From assembly GCA_947177715.1 (NCBI GenBank), contig CAMWVM010000038.1:1-9937 (forward strand): a stretch of 9,937 nucleotides of DNA, in the 5' to 3' direction. The translations under genes and the position numbers were made by a program. Positions 1 to 8,843 of this stretch are shown in pieces. Every line of letters starts with the position of its first letter. Positions within the stretch are counted from its first letter, which is position 1. The notes beneath the pieces were generated by a model. It did no database searches, had not been told where the DNA came from, and worked only from the letters and a program-made list of their open reading frames with translations. The stretch comes from an uncultured Ruminococcus sp. GTDB lineage: Bacteria > Bacillota > Clostridia > Oscillospirales > Ruminococcaceae.

Positions 1-1215
1 GCCCTCACCATTGTATTCAAGTGTCATTTTGCCAAGAACATCACCTTTTTCTATGGGAGCAACAATGTTTTTACTAACAGTAATTTCTCTTTTTACATCA
101 TCTTTAGAAATATCTATCGGCCAAAGCTGAGAATAACCCTCAGAAGGTTTTAATGTTACATAATCTGTGCCCTTTCCAAACTCCACACTTGCTTCTTGAA
201 CTTCGCTGCTTGTGTTTATAAAATCCGTCATAACAAGACTGTTGAAAGCCCATTTGTATAATGAAATGTGATCCAATAAATTGTAATAAACTACATCGTC
301 GGCAAAAACTGAATCTGGATTGTTTTGACCTATTTTCACATCTTCATCTCTTTTATTAACGGGAGCACCCATACTTACAATAAGATAATTATATCCGTCA
401 TATGTAGCATAAGATGCAAGACACCTTCCGGCTTCGTCAAGTGTACCTGTTTTTATACCTTTGACGCTTGCATAATAATAATCCGAAGCTGAGGAAAGCA
501 TGTAATTAGTATTGGTAATTACAGTTCCTTCCGAGTGATAATCAGTAGCTTCCATTTGATATTCAGCCATTGAAACAATTTCTTTGAATTCCGGATAATT
601 ATCTAAAGCATATTTACAAAGAGTTGATATGTCTTTACAACTTGTGTAGTTCTTATTTGCAAATAACCCGTGAGCATTAGAGAAGTGGGTTTCAGTTAAT
701 CCAAGTTCTTCTGCCTTTGCATTCATCATATCGCAAAACTTCTTTATTGATCCGCCAACATTTATGGCAATTATGTTCGCAGCCTCGCAGGAAGACGGAA
801 TAAGAAGTGCAGCAAGCAGGTCATAGTAATTAACTTTTTCATTTGGCTGAATATCTGCTGTTGATGCACCTGTTCCATATAATTCGTCAAAAGCCTCTGA
901 ACCGCATGATACATATGTAGTTTTTAGTTTTTCCGGAGTATTCTTAAATTGGTCAAGCAATACAACAGCTGTCATAATTTTTGTCAGGGAAGCGGGAACT
1001 CTTGCTTTTTCTCCGTCTATATTGACTAACGTTTCACCAGTATCAAGATTCATCATATATACAGATTCCGAATAAAATTTTAATGGAATACCCTCTCCGT
1101 TTTCATCAGTTCCTGAATAAGGTGTAAATTCGAATGCGCTTACAGCTATTGTACTATTCATCACAAAAATTGTAAGAATCAAAATAAATGTTGATAAATT
1201 TCTCTTTAATTTCAT
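1..1215 (-). CDS. dacF: D-alanyl-D-alanine carboxypeptidase (PBP5/DacF family), 3' end outside the window
   Basis: This is a serine-type penicillin-binding protein that removes the terminal D-Ala from peptidoglycan pentapeptide stems at the outer face of the membrane. The window holds 405 codons and the C-terminus lies beyond position 1. An N-terminal signal peptide is visible: Lys/Arg at residues 2-5, a hydrophobic stretch to about 24, and a likely cleavage after V-S-A near 27. The catalytic SxxK is S76-L-T-K79, and the third motif is K255-T-G257. The second motif, normally SxN, reads S141-S-C143, so Cys replaces Asn. Residues from about 300 onward look like the beta-rich PBP5 C-terminal domain. 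The membrane anchor, if there is one, would lie outside the window. The ATG at 1215 is preceded by an AAGGGAAAG ribosome binding site. The gene follows the 246-aa nuclease-like gene by 22 nt with no promoter or terminator between, so the two are probably co-transcribed. The family assignment is firm. The paralogue name (dacF, as opposed to dacA or dacB) is less certain. Confidence 0.9.
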   Translation of the reverse strand, partial: MKLKRNLSTFILILTIFVMNSTIAVSAFEFTPYSGTDENGEGIPLKFYSESVYMMNLDTGETLVNIDGEKARVPASLTKIMTAVVLLDQFKNTPEKLKTTYVSCGSEAFDELYGTGASTADIQPNEKVNYYDLLAALLIPSSCEAANIIAINVGGSIKKFCDMMNAKAEELGLTETHFSNAHGLFANKNYTSCKDISTLCKYALDNYPEFKEIVSMAEYQMEATDYHSEGTVITNTNYMLSSASDYYYASVKGIKTGTLDEAGRCLASYATYDGYNYLIVSMGAPVNKRDEDVKIGQNNPDSVFADDVVYYNLLDHISLYKWAFNSLVMTDFINTSSEVQEASVEFGKGTDYVTLKPSEGYSQLWPIDISKDDVKREITVSKNIVAPIEKGDVLGKMTLEYNGEG

Positions 1216-1237
1216 TTTATCTTTCCCTTCGGATAGT

Positions 1238-1978
1238 TTAAAAGTTATTTTTACTATATATAATATTATTCCCGTCTTTTCCTATTTTGCTTATCACTTC
1301 AAGGTAACATAATATATTTAGTGCAGTCTGTGCAGTTTTCAGTTTAATTCTTGCTTGTTCAGCAAAATCCTTTGAAGTAAAACTATTAGGTAAATTCTCA
1401 GAAAGGAATATTGAATAATCTTGTGGATTAGATAAATAAATTTCGTGTAAAATGTCTATTGGAATACGGTCACATCTCGTTGAGCCTTTCTTTTTATCTT
1501 TAGACCATCCATTCAGATATCGTAACTCCTCCATTTCAAGCATAACAAGACATATATTCATTCTCGGATTATCCAAAGTGTACTTAATTTTATAAAGTTC
1601 CCTAAAACAATCATAGATGGTTCCTGTTTTTGGGGATTTGCGTCTTTTGCTTTTCTCGCCAGTCTTCATATCAATCCATGAAAGATATTTAGTCTGTGCA
1701 ATAGGAAAAACAACAGTAACGTTGCAAAATTCTAAAAAGTTTTCAAGTTTGTTTCTCAAAGCATTAAAATTCTGTGTTTGAATTTCTACAACTCCATTCT
1801 CGTTAACAATATCGGCAATATATTTTCCTAATTTAATTTCCTGATTGTCTTCATGTGGTTCAAAATAGGATTTAAGAACTGCGTGAAGAGTTTTTTCTCC
1901 CAGTGTGCCAATACCATTTTTCCTGCGGTCACTGTTAACAATTTCATGACATATTTTCTTAAATCTTATATTGTCCAC
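1238..1978 (-). CDS. Conserved hypothetical protein: candidate PD-(D/E)XK nuclease-like domain plus C-terminal winged-helix-like segment
   Basis: I do not recognise a named family. The 246-aa protein is cytosolic, with no signal peptide or membrane segment. Residues about 20-75 show a helix with Glu28 (G-T-L-G-E-K), then a strand pair with Asp56 (Y-I-A-D-I-V) and E65-I-Q67. This E...D...ExQ order resembles PD-(D/E)XK nucleases, with Gln replacing the usual Lys. Residues about 108-115 and 158-162 are rich in Lys/Arg. Residues about 200-242 look like a winged helix: a helix-turn-helix around F-A-E-Q-A-R and T-A-Q-T-A-L, then a hairpin. The start chosen is the GTG at 1978, with a GAGGGAG ribosome binding site 8 nt upstream. 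An in-frame TTG at 2026 would give 262 aa, but it lies inside the -35 box of the gene's own promoter and has no ribosome binding site at usable distance. The gene sits 22 nt upstream of the carboxypeptidase gene. DNA binding or cleavage is an inference from the motif pattern only. Confidence 0.75.
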   Translation of the reverse strand: MDNIRFKKICHEIVNSDRRKNGIGTLGEKTLHAVLKSYFEPHEDNQEIKLGKYIADIVNENGVVEIQTQNFNALRNKLENFLEFCNVTVVFPIAQTKYLSWIDMKTGEKSKRRKSPKTGTIYDCFRELYKIKYTLDNPRMNICLVMLEMEELRYLNGWSKDKKKGSTRCDRIPIDILHEIYLSNPQDYSIFLSENLPNSFTSKDFAEQARIKLKTAQTALNILCYLEVISKIGKDGNNIIYSKNNF

Positions 1979-1986
1979 CGAATCAG

Positions 1987-1993
1987 CTCCCTC
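1987..1993 (-). promoter_or_regulatory. Ribosome binding site that decides the GTG start at 1978
   Basis: GAGGGAG lies 8 nt upstream of the GTG at 1978 on the minus strand, which is ideal spacing. The TTG at 2026 has only a GGAG about 20 nt upstream, which is too far. The predicted transcript start falls within this site, so the first bases of the mRNA may be the ribosome binding site itself. Confidence 0.75.
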
Positions 1994-1997
1994 AAAA

Positions 1998-2026
1998 ATT
2001 ATATCAAAATTTTTTATTTTCGTCAA
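1998..2026 (-). promoter_or_regulatory. Sigma-A-type promoter for the hypothetical gene and dacF
   Basis: On the minus strand, TTGACG (2026-2021) and TATAAT (2003-1998) are separated by 17 nt. A TG dinucleotide one base before the -10 gives an extended -10 element. The predicted start point is about 1991, at or inside the GAGGGAG ribosome binding site (1993-1987), so the leader would be only about 13 nt. The match to consensus predicts strong vegetative expression. Confidence 0.82.
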
Positions 2027-2088
2027 TATTAATTTAACTGTTTTAATGCTCCGTTTGAGTATTGTGGATATAAACTTAATTAAATCTC

Positions 2089-2117
2089 TTGTATTTTAAA
2101 GATGTTTGTGGTATAAT
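2089..2117 (+). promoter_or_regulatory. Sigma-A-type promoter for the ligA-gatCAB operon
   Basis: TTGTAT (2089-2094) and a perfect TATAAT (2112-2117) are separated by 17 nt, with an upstream TGG giving an extended -10 (TGnTATAAT). The predicted start is about 2124, leaving a leader of about 26 nt before the ligA ATG at 2150. It is divergent from the minus-strand promoter, with about 62 bp between the two -35 boxes. Confidence 0.82.
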
Positions 2118-2119
2118 AA

Positions 2120-4127
<2,008 letters not shown>

Positions 4128-4129
<2 letters not shown>

Positions 4130-4133
4130 GAGG
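4128..4133 (+). promoter_or_regulatory. gatC ribosome binding site overlapping the ligA stop codon
   Basis: AGGAGG begins in the last two bases of the ligA TAG stop and lies 8 nt before the gatC ATG. This perfect Shine-Dalgarno suggests efficient gatC initiation that is partly coupled to the end of ligA translation. Confidence 0.8.
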
Positions 4134-4141
4134 AAAGTCAA

Positions 4142-4411
4142 ATGAATATTGATATCAAACATATTGCTAAACTTTCTCGTCTAAGAATTGAGGAAGATAA
4201 AATCAAAGAGTTTGAAACTCAAATGCAGAATATCGTAAATATGGTTGAAAAACTGCCTGATATCGACGAAAAAATGATTCTGGATGAAAGTAATCCTATG
4301 ATTTTGAGAAAAGATGAAGCTGTAACCGACAAGTACTCAAGACAGGAGCTTATGGCTAATGCTCCTCAGGTAAAAGCTGGATGTCTTGTTGTACCAAAAA
4401 CTGTAGAATAA
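4142..4411 (+). CDS. gatC: Asp/Glu-tRNA amidotransferase subunit C
   Basis: GatC is the small subunit of the GatCAB complex, which converts Glu-tRNA(Gln) and/or Asp-tRNA(Asn) to the correct amidated tRNA. In known structures it wraps around the GatA-GatB interface and stabilises the complex. The 89-aa protein has the family's opening, with I-K-H-I-A-K-L-S-R-L at 5-14, then a helix to about residue 38 and an extended tail containing R-K-D-E (56-59). This is close to the usual 90-100 aa. A strong AGGAGG ribosome binding site (4128-4133) overlaps the ligA stop codon, 8 nt before the ATG. gatA starts 9 nt after the stop. Confidence 0.93.
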   Translation: MNIDIKHIAKLSRLRIEEDKIKEFETQMQNIVNMVEKLPDIDEKMILDESNPMILRKDEAVTDKYSRQELMANAPQVKAGCLVVPKTVE

Positions 4412-4420
4412 GGAGTGTTA

Positions 4421-5881
4421 ATGTTGGAACTATTCGAGAGAAACGCATGTGAACTTTCAGATATGCTTAAAAATAAAGAGATAAGTTCTGTTGAGCTTAC
4501 TCAGTCTGTATTCAGCCGCATTAAAGCTGTAGATGATAAAGTGAATTCATATGTTACATTGAATGAGGAAGAAGCTCTAAAAGAAGCACAAGAAATTGAT
4601 AGAAAAAGAATAAAAGGAGAGCAACTGTCAGACATTGCAGGTATTCCTATTGGAATTAAAGATAATATTTCTACTAAAGGACTTAAAACCACTTGTTCAT
4701 CTAAAATGCTTAATAATTATGTACCCCCATTTAATGCTACAGTTATTAATAAACTTAATGATGCTAGAGCTGTAATTACAGGAAAACTTAATATGGACGA
4801 ATTTGCAATGGGGTCTTCAACTGAAACATCTTATTTCAAGCCTACCTGCAATCCACATGCGCTTGATAGAATTCCTGGTGGTTCTTCTGGTGGTTCTGCT
4901 GCTGCGGTTGCTGCTTGTGAAGCTGTCGTTTCACTTGGTTCAGATACCGGAGGTTCAATAAGACAGCCAGCTTCTTATTGTGGTGTAGTAGGATTAAAAC
5001 CTACATATGGTGCTGTGTCACGTTTCGGCCTTGTAGCTTTCGCATCTTCACTCGATCAAATTGGTCCAATCGGAAAATGTGTGAAAGATGTTGCTATGGT
5101 TCAGTCTGTGATAAACGGACATGACAAAATGGATGCTACTTCAGCATATAAAGATTATTCAGATTTAGCCGCAAATCTTACTGCAGATGTAAAAGGTCTT
5201 AAAATAGGTGTTCCCAAAGAATATTTTGGTGAGGGAATTGATAACGAAGTTAAGACTTCTGTACTTAACGCAGTTAAGGAATTGGAAAAACAAGGAGCTG
5301 TTATTAAAGATATCTCTCTTCCTTCCACTGATTATGCTCTTTCAGCGTATTATATTATATCCTCAGCCGAAGCTTCATCAAATCTGGCTCGCTTTGACGG
5401 AGTAAGATATGGTTACCGCACTGAAAATTACGACAGCTTGATTGATATGTATGAGAAAACCCGTTCTGAAGGATTTGGCGATGAAGTTAAAAGACGTATA
5501 ATGCTTGGTACGTTTGTTTTAAGCTCAGGTTTCTATGACGCATATTACGGAAAAGCAAAGCTTTTACAAAAAAGAATTTCTGAAGAATTCAATGGCGCAT
5601 TCAGTGATATTGATGTAATTGCTGCTCCTACTGTGCCAACAACTGCGTTTAAAATCGGAGAAAACATTAATGATCCGTTAAAGATGTATGCAACAGATAT
5701 TTGTACAGTTACTGTTAATATAGCTGGTCTTCCAGCTATATCAGTTCCTTGCGGAACAGATAGCAATAAACTTCCAATCGGACTGCAGCTTATTGGAAAT
5801 AAGTTTTCTGAACAAAAACTTCTCAATACAGCTTATGCATATGAGAGTATATCAGACGGCTTTATTATTCCAAAGCTTTAA
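4421..5881 (+). CDS. gatA: Asp/Glu-tRNA amidotransferase subunit A (glutamine amidase)
   Basis: GatA hydrolyses glutamine and releases ammonia that is channelled to GatB for amidation of mischarged tRNA. The 486-aa protein shows the full amidase-signature fold. The Ser-cisSer-Lys triad is K80 (in G-I-K-D-N), S155 (first Ser of G-G-S-S-G-G-S) and S179 (in D-T-G-G-S-I-R), one residue offset from the positions I recall for the S. aureus enzyme. The ATG at 4421 follows an AAGGAG ribosome binding site (4410-4415) that overlaps the gatC stop, with 5 nt spacing. An in-frame GTG at 4415 lies on that site and is rejected as the start. The gene lies between gatC and gatB, so the transamidosome genes are in the usual C-A-B order. 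Confidence 0.97.
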   Translation: MLELFERNACELSDMLKNKEISSVELTQSVFSRIKAVDDKVNSYVTLNEEEALKEAQEIDRKRIKGEQLSDIAGIPIGIKDNISTKGLKTTCSSKMLNNYVPPFNATVINKLNDARAVITGKLNMDEFAMGSSTETSYFKPTCNPHALDRIPGGSSGGSAAAVAACEAVVSLGSDTGGSIRQPASYCGVVGLKPTYGAVSRFGLVAFASSLDQIGPIGKCVKDVAMVQSVINGHDKMDATSAYKDYSDLAANLTADVKGLKIGVPKEYFGEGIDNEVKTSVLNAVKELEKQGAVIKDISLPSTDYALSAYYIISSAEASSNLARFDGVRYGYRTENYDSLIDMYEKTRSEGFGDEVKRRIMLGTFVLSSGFYDAYYGKAKLLQKRISEEFNGAFSDIDVIAAPTVPTTAFKIGENINDPLKMYATDICTVTVNIAGLPAISVPCGTDSNKLPIGLQLIGNKFSEQKLLNTAYAYESISDGFIIPKL

Positions 5882-5899
5882 AGAAAGGAGTTTGTTACT

Positions 5900-7342
5900 A
5901 TGATAAAAGGTTACGAAGTTGTAATCGGTCTTGAAACTCACGCAGAGTTAAATACTGATTCTAAAATATATTGCGATTGTAAAAATCAGTTTGGTCTTGA
6001 GGTTAATTCACAAGTGTGTCCGATCTGTATGGGTATGCCTGGTGCACTTCCGACATTAAATGAAAATGTTGTGGATTATGCAATAAAAATGGGGCACGCT
6101 TTAAATTGTAATATCAACCGTGTATGCAAACAGGACAGAAAAAATTATTTTTACCCTGACTTACCTAAAGCGTATCAGATTTCGCAGGCCGAAGTTCCTC
6201 TTTGTGAAAACGGTTATTTAGATGTAATGGTTGACGAAGAAGAGAGAAGAATAGGAATTACCCGTATTCATATTGAAGAGGACGCAGGAAAACTGTTGCA
6301 CTCTGATAAATTTGATGGCTGCTCTTTGGTTGACTTGAATAGATGTGGCGTACCTCTAATTGAAATCGTATCTGAACCTGATATGAGAAGTTCTGCCGAA
6401 GCTAAAGCTTATCTTGAAACTTTGAAATCAATTTTGCAGTATCTTGATATTTGTGACTGTAAGATGCAGGAGGGTTCAATTAGATGCGATGTTAACGTAT
6501 CTGTTCATAAACCAGGCGAACCTATGGGAACTCGTTCTGAAATGAAAAATGTTAATAGCTTTTCAGCAGCAGTAAGAGGAATTGACTATGAAGTAAACCG
6601 TCAAATTGAAATACTTGAAAACGGTGGAACGATTGAACAAGAAACAAGACGTTGGGACGACGTTAAAGGCGTTAGTGTATCAATGCGTTCTAAAGAAGAT
6701 GCACAGGATTATAGATATTTCCCTGAGCCTGATTTACTTACAATAGTAGTTGACCAAGAAAGGGTAGATAAGCTTAAGTCAGAGATTCCGGAATTGCCAA
6801 ACGCTAAAATTTTAAGATACGTTAAGGATTGGAAATTGCCTCAGAAAGAAGCAACATTTATTGCAGAATCTGTTGAATTAGCTGCACTCTTTGATTCTTG
6901 TCTTGCTAAAAACAAATATCCGGCAAAATCCTATTCTGTATGGATTTTAGGTGATTTAGTTAAGTATATGAACGAAACAGGCAAGAAGTTGTCAGATACA
7001 AAAATTAATGCGGATAATCTTACTGAGCTTGTTGGACTCATTGAGAGTAAAACTATATCAAATGCAGGTGGCAAAAAGATTTTTGCCGTTATTCTTGAAG
7101 AGGATAAGAATGTAAAAAAACTGGTTGACGACCTTGGTCTTGCTCAGGTTTCAGATACAGCTTTTCTTGAAAAAATAGCAGATGAAGTTTTGGCTGCTAA
7201 TGAAAAATCAGTTGCAGACTTTAAGAATGGTAAAACAAATGCCCTCGGTTTCCTTGTAGGTCAGTGTATGAAAGCTTCCAAAGGAAAAGCAAATCCGGGT
7301 ATGATGAAAGAAATTATCAGCAAAAAACTTGATAATATTTAA
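5900..7342 (+). CDS. gatB: Asp/Glu-tRNA amidotransferase subunit B
   Basis: GatB binds the misacylated tRNA, activates the side-chain carboxylate with ATP, and transfers ammonia from GatA. The 480-aa protein starts with the family's G-L-E-T-H (10-14). It has the PET112 signature around D79-R-K-N-Y-F-Y-P-D-L-P, the metal and nucleotide site H124-I-E-E-D-A-G-K, and the M-Q-E-G-S-I-R-C-D segment at about 189-197. Residues from about 330 to the end form the helical and YqeY-like tail that grips the tRNA. C25, C27, C40 and C43 form a CxC...CxxC zinc-ribbon-like set that some GatB proteins carry and others lack. AAAGGAG (5884-5890) lies 9 nt before the ATG. The gene ends the operon and is followed by an intrinsic terminator. 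Confidence 0.97.
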   Translation: MIKGYEVVIGLETHAELNTDSKIYCDCKNQFGLEVNSQVCPICMGMPGALPTLNENVVDYAIKMGHALNCNINRVCKQDRKNYFYPDLPKAYQISQAEVPLCENGYLDVMVDEEERRIGITRIHIEEDAGKLLHSDKFDGCSLVDLNRCGVPLIEIVSEPDMRSSAEAKAYLETLKSILQYLDICDCKMQEGSIRCDVNVSVHKPGEPMGTRSEMKNVNSFSAAVRGIDYEVNRQIEILENGGTIEQETRRWDDVKGVSVSMRSKEDAQDYRYFPEPDLLTIVVDQERVDKLKSEIPELPNAKILRYVKDWKLPQKEATFIAESVELAALFDSCLAKNKYPAKSYSVWILGDLVKYMNETGKKLSDTKINADNLTELVGLIESKTISNAGGKKIFAVILEEDKNVKKLVDDLGLAQVSDTAFLEKIADEVLAANEKSVADFKNGKTNALGFLVGQCMKASKGKANPGMMKEIISKKLDNI

Positions 7343-7349
7343 TTTAAAC

Positions 7350-8468
7350 TTAATTATTAGCTGTTTTCATGTTATGTGAAGACAGCTCTTTTCTTTTTAG
7401 AGGAAAATTAATTTTATCTCTTAACATTATTATAAATATCATTGCAATAAGGCATATTGATGGAATAAAGTTGTTGGGAACAAATGATAGTACTATTTTT
7501 TCTGAAGAAGCAGTAATAATCTTGTCGTGAAACAGCTTTAAAATTATCTGACAAATTGTAATTGATAATACAGAGCCTATTATGCGTGAACAAAAGAAAA
7601 GCTTTAAGGAATATGTGTTTCCTACGATTACCTTTAACTGCATTAAAATGCATAGGCCGCCAAATGAACATATACCAGCTATTAATGGTATAGTATTAAA
7701 TGATTTTGATGAAAGCTCTGAAATATTTGATATTTCAAATAAGGATTTTATTAATGTAAAAATATCTTCTGATAAACCAATTTGTTTTATAAAATTAAAT
7801 ATGCTTTCAGAGTTAAGCAAAGACATAAAAACTGCAAAAAATAAAATAGTTGTACAAATTGTAAATAAAGATTTACCTGTTGATATTACAGCTTGGATAA
7901 TATTATTAGAATTAAAAACAATTTTTTCTTTCGTTTCAATGTATGTAGGTTTAAATATTCTGCACATTACAATACCTATAAACAAATTAGATATAAAAAC
8001 TGATAGAAAAATTATTACTCCAATCTTTGTGTTATTATATATAGTTAATCCAATAACTCCTGTAAAAAAAGCAGGTCCCCCTCCATAACAAAAACAGCTC
8101 ATGACTTCGGCTGTTTTTTTGTCGATGATATTTTGTTCTTTTAATTCTACAAGTAGCTTTGCTCCCACAGGATATCCTGATATATTACCTAATAAAAAAA
8201 CAAAAAACAAATTATTAGGCATTTTAAATATATACTTGGTTATTGGATAAAAAGGTTTTGAAATATACTGATAAATTTTAGTATTAATAATAATTCCTGA
8301 TATGGCCATAAATGCAAATAAAGACGGAATGATAACGTTTAAACAGCGTTTTATAGCTTTTGTAATTTCATTAAAAACATTATCTCCTTCAGCTATAATT
8401 AGAATACATAGCCAAACTGTCAAACCTGCTGCAAGATATCCGGTTAGTTCTCTAATAATTTTTTTCAT
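7350..8468 (-). CDS. ylbJ: YlbJ-like sporulation integral membrane protein (nucleoside-recognition/Gate domain family)
   Basis: This is a 372-aa multipass membrane protein with many hydrophobic segments, for example at about 10-26, 43-62, 86-96, 133-143 and 150-170. The motifs S-G-Y-P-V-G-A-K (97-104) and G-G-G-P-A-F-F-T-G (129-137) fit the Gate-domain family that includes B. subtilis YlbJ, a mother-cell protein needed for heat-resistant spores. The transported substrate is not evident. The ATG at 8468 is chosen because TGGAGG (8484-8479 on the minus strand) precedes it by 10 nt. A longer in-frame reading to 8537 would run through the candidate promoter. The gene is divergent from yqfC-yqfD, which supports a sporulation role. 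It converges on gatB, with 7 nt between the stop codons, and its last codons overlap the gatB terminator. A different member of the Gate family cannot be ruled out. Confidence 0.82.
   Translation of the reverse strand: MKKIIRELTGYLAAGLTVWLCILIIAEGDNVFNEITKAIKRCLNVIIPSLFAFMAISGIIINTKIYQYISKPFYPITKYIFKMPNNLFFVFLLGNISGYPVGAKLLVELKEQNIIDKKTAEVMSCFCYGGGPAFFTGVIGLTIYNNTKIGVIIFLSVFISNLFIGIVMCRIFKPTYIETKEKIVFNSNNIIQAVISTGKSLFTICTTILFFAVFMSLLNSESIFNFIKQIGLSEDIFTLIKSLFEISNISELSSKSFNTIPLIAGICSFGGLCILMQLKVIVGNTYSLKLFFCSRIIGSVLSITICQIILKLFHDKIITASSEKIVLSFVPNNFIPSICLIAMIFIIMLRDKINFPLKRKELSSHNMKTANN
7359..7398 (+). terminator. Intrinsic terminator of the ligA-gatCAB operon
   Basis: An 11-bp stem pairs AGCTGTTTTCA (7359-7369) with TGAAGACAGCT (7377-7387), with one G-U pair and a 7-nt loop, followed by the T-rich tract CTTTTCTTTTT (7388-7398). 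It begins 16 nt after the gatB stop. Read on the minus strand, the hairpin lies within the last codons of the convergent ylbJ-like gene. The bases after it on that strand (AATAATTAAGTTT) are not a good U-run, so it is probably efficient only in the gatB direction. Confidence 0.85.
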
Positions 8469-8497
8469 TCTTGAAATACCTCCATTAACATATTTTA

Positions 8498-8526
8498 AGT
8501 ATATGTGTTTAAATTCATTAATATAA
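8498..8526 (-). promoter_or_regulatory. Candidate sigma-E-type promoter for the ylbJ-like gene
   Basis: On the minus strand, TTATATT (8526-8520) and CATATACT (8505-8498) are separated by 14 nt. This resembles the mother-cell sigma-E pattern, a -35 with ATATT and a -10 near CATACAAT. The -10 differs at two of eight positions. The predicted start is about 8491, just upstream of the TGGAGG ribosome binding site. The region is very AT-rich, so a chance match is possible. Regulation of ylbJ by sigma-E is known in B. subtilis, which is why this reading is favoured. Confidence 0.4.
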
Positions 8527-8555
8527 TATATAAACAAAATATGGAGGAAATAATA

Positions 8556-8843
8556 ATGAATAATACTGACGCTAAATCAAAAATTATTGGAAAAACCAAA
8601 GAATTCATGAGCCTTAACTCTCATATGACAATTCTTGATAATAGAGCTGCTATTATAGAAAATTGTAAACAAATATTAGAATGTAATGAGGTGTTAGCAA
8701 GAATATTAACAAGTAATTTTGAAGTTGAAATATGGGGGAGGGATTTGTTCTTGAATAATTATTGCACTGAATGCGTTGAAGTTAGAGGTATTATTGAGAG
8801 CATTAATTTAACAGCAAGAAGCAAAAGGGAGATAAATAAATGA
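8556..8843 (+). CDS. yqfC: Sporulation protein YqfC (YabP/YqfC family)
   Basis: This is a 95-aa protein of the YabP/YqfC family, which is restricted to endospore formers. In B. subtilis, yqfC is a mother-cell sporulation gene of about the same length (about 93 aa), and its biochemical role is not established. The body from about residue 22 to 85 has the repeated beta-strand pattern of the family: M-T-I-L-D-N-R-A-A-I-I-E-N, then I-L-E-C-N, then V-E-I-W-G-R-D-L, ending in V-R-G-I-I-E-S-I. The ATG at 8556 follows GGAGG (8543-8547) with 8 nt spacing. In-frame GTG (8505) and ATG (8541) codons upstream lie in the promoter region or on the ribosome binding site and are rejected. The stop codon overlaps the yqfD start. 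No confident promoter of its own could be assigned in the shared 87-bp spacer. Confidence 0.87.
   Translation: MNNTDAKSKIIGKTKEFMSLNSHMTILDNRAAIIENCKQILECNEVLARILTSNFEVEIWGRDLFLNNYCTECVEVRGIIESINLTARSKREINK
8840..8843 (+). other. ATGA start/stop overlap coupling yqfC and yqfD
   Basis: The yqfD start codon (8840-8842) and the yqfC stop codon TGA (8841-8843) share two bases. This arrangement usually means that ribosomes finishing yqfC reinitiate on yqfD, which keeps the two products in proportion. Confidence 0.85.

Noticed and set aside
2063..2071. TGTGGATAT, an 8-of-9 match to a DnaA box in the ligA upstream region
   Set aside because: It is a single imperfect site with no companions in a short AT-rich spacer, so chance explains it. 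There is no sign of a replication origin.
2027..2088. AT-rich spacer between divergent promoters examined for an operator or riboswitch
   Set aside because: Only short TTAATTAA-like palindromes expected from base composition are present, with no extended dyad or conserved RNA fold visible.
4415..4420. GTG at 4415 as the gatA start
   Set aside because: The GTG overlaps the AAGGAG ribosome binding site, and the ATG at 4421 is correctly spaced after it.
5545..5826. Minus-strand open frame opposite gatA, plus a plus-strand frame at 5208-5405 within gatA
   Set aside because: They are shadows of the conserved gatA frame with no initiation signals.
7582..8088. 168-codon plus-strand open frame opposite the ylbJ-like gene
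   Set aside because: It has no ribosome binding site and low-complexity composition, and it lies fully antisense to a well-supported membrane gene. It is a frame shadow.
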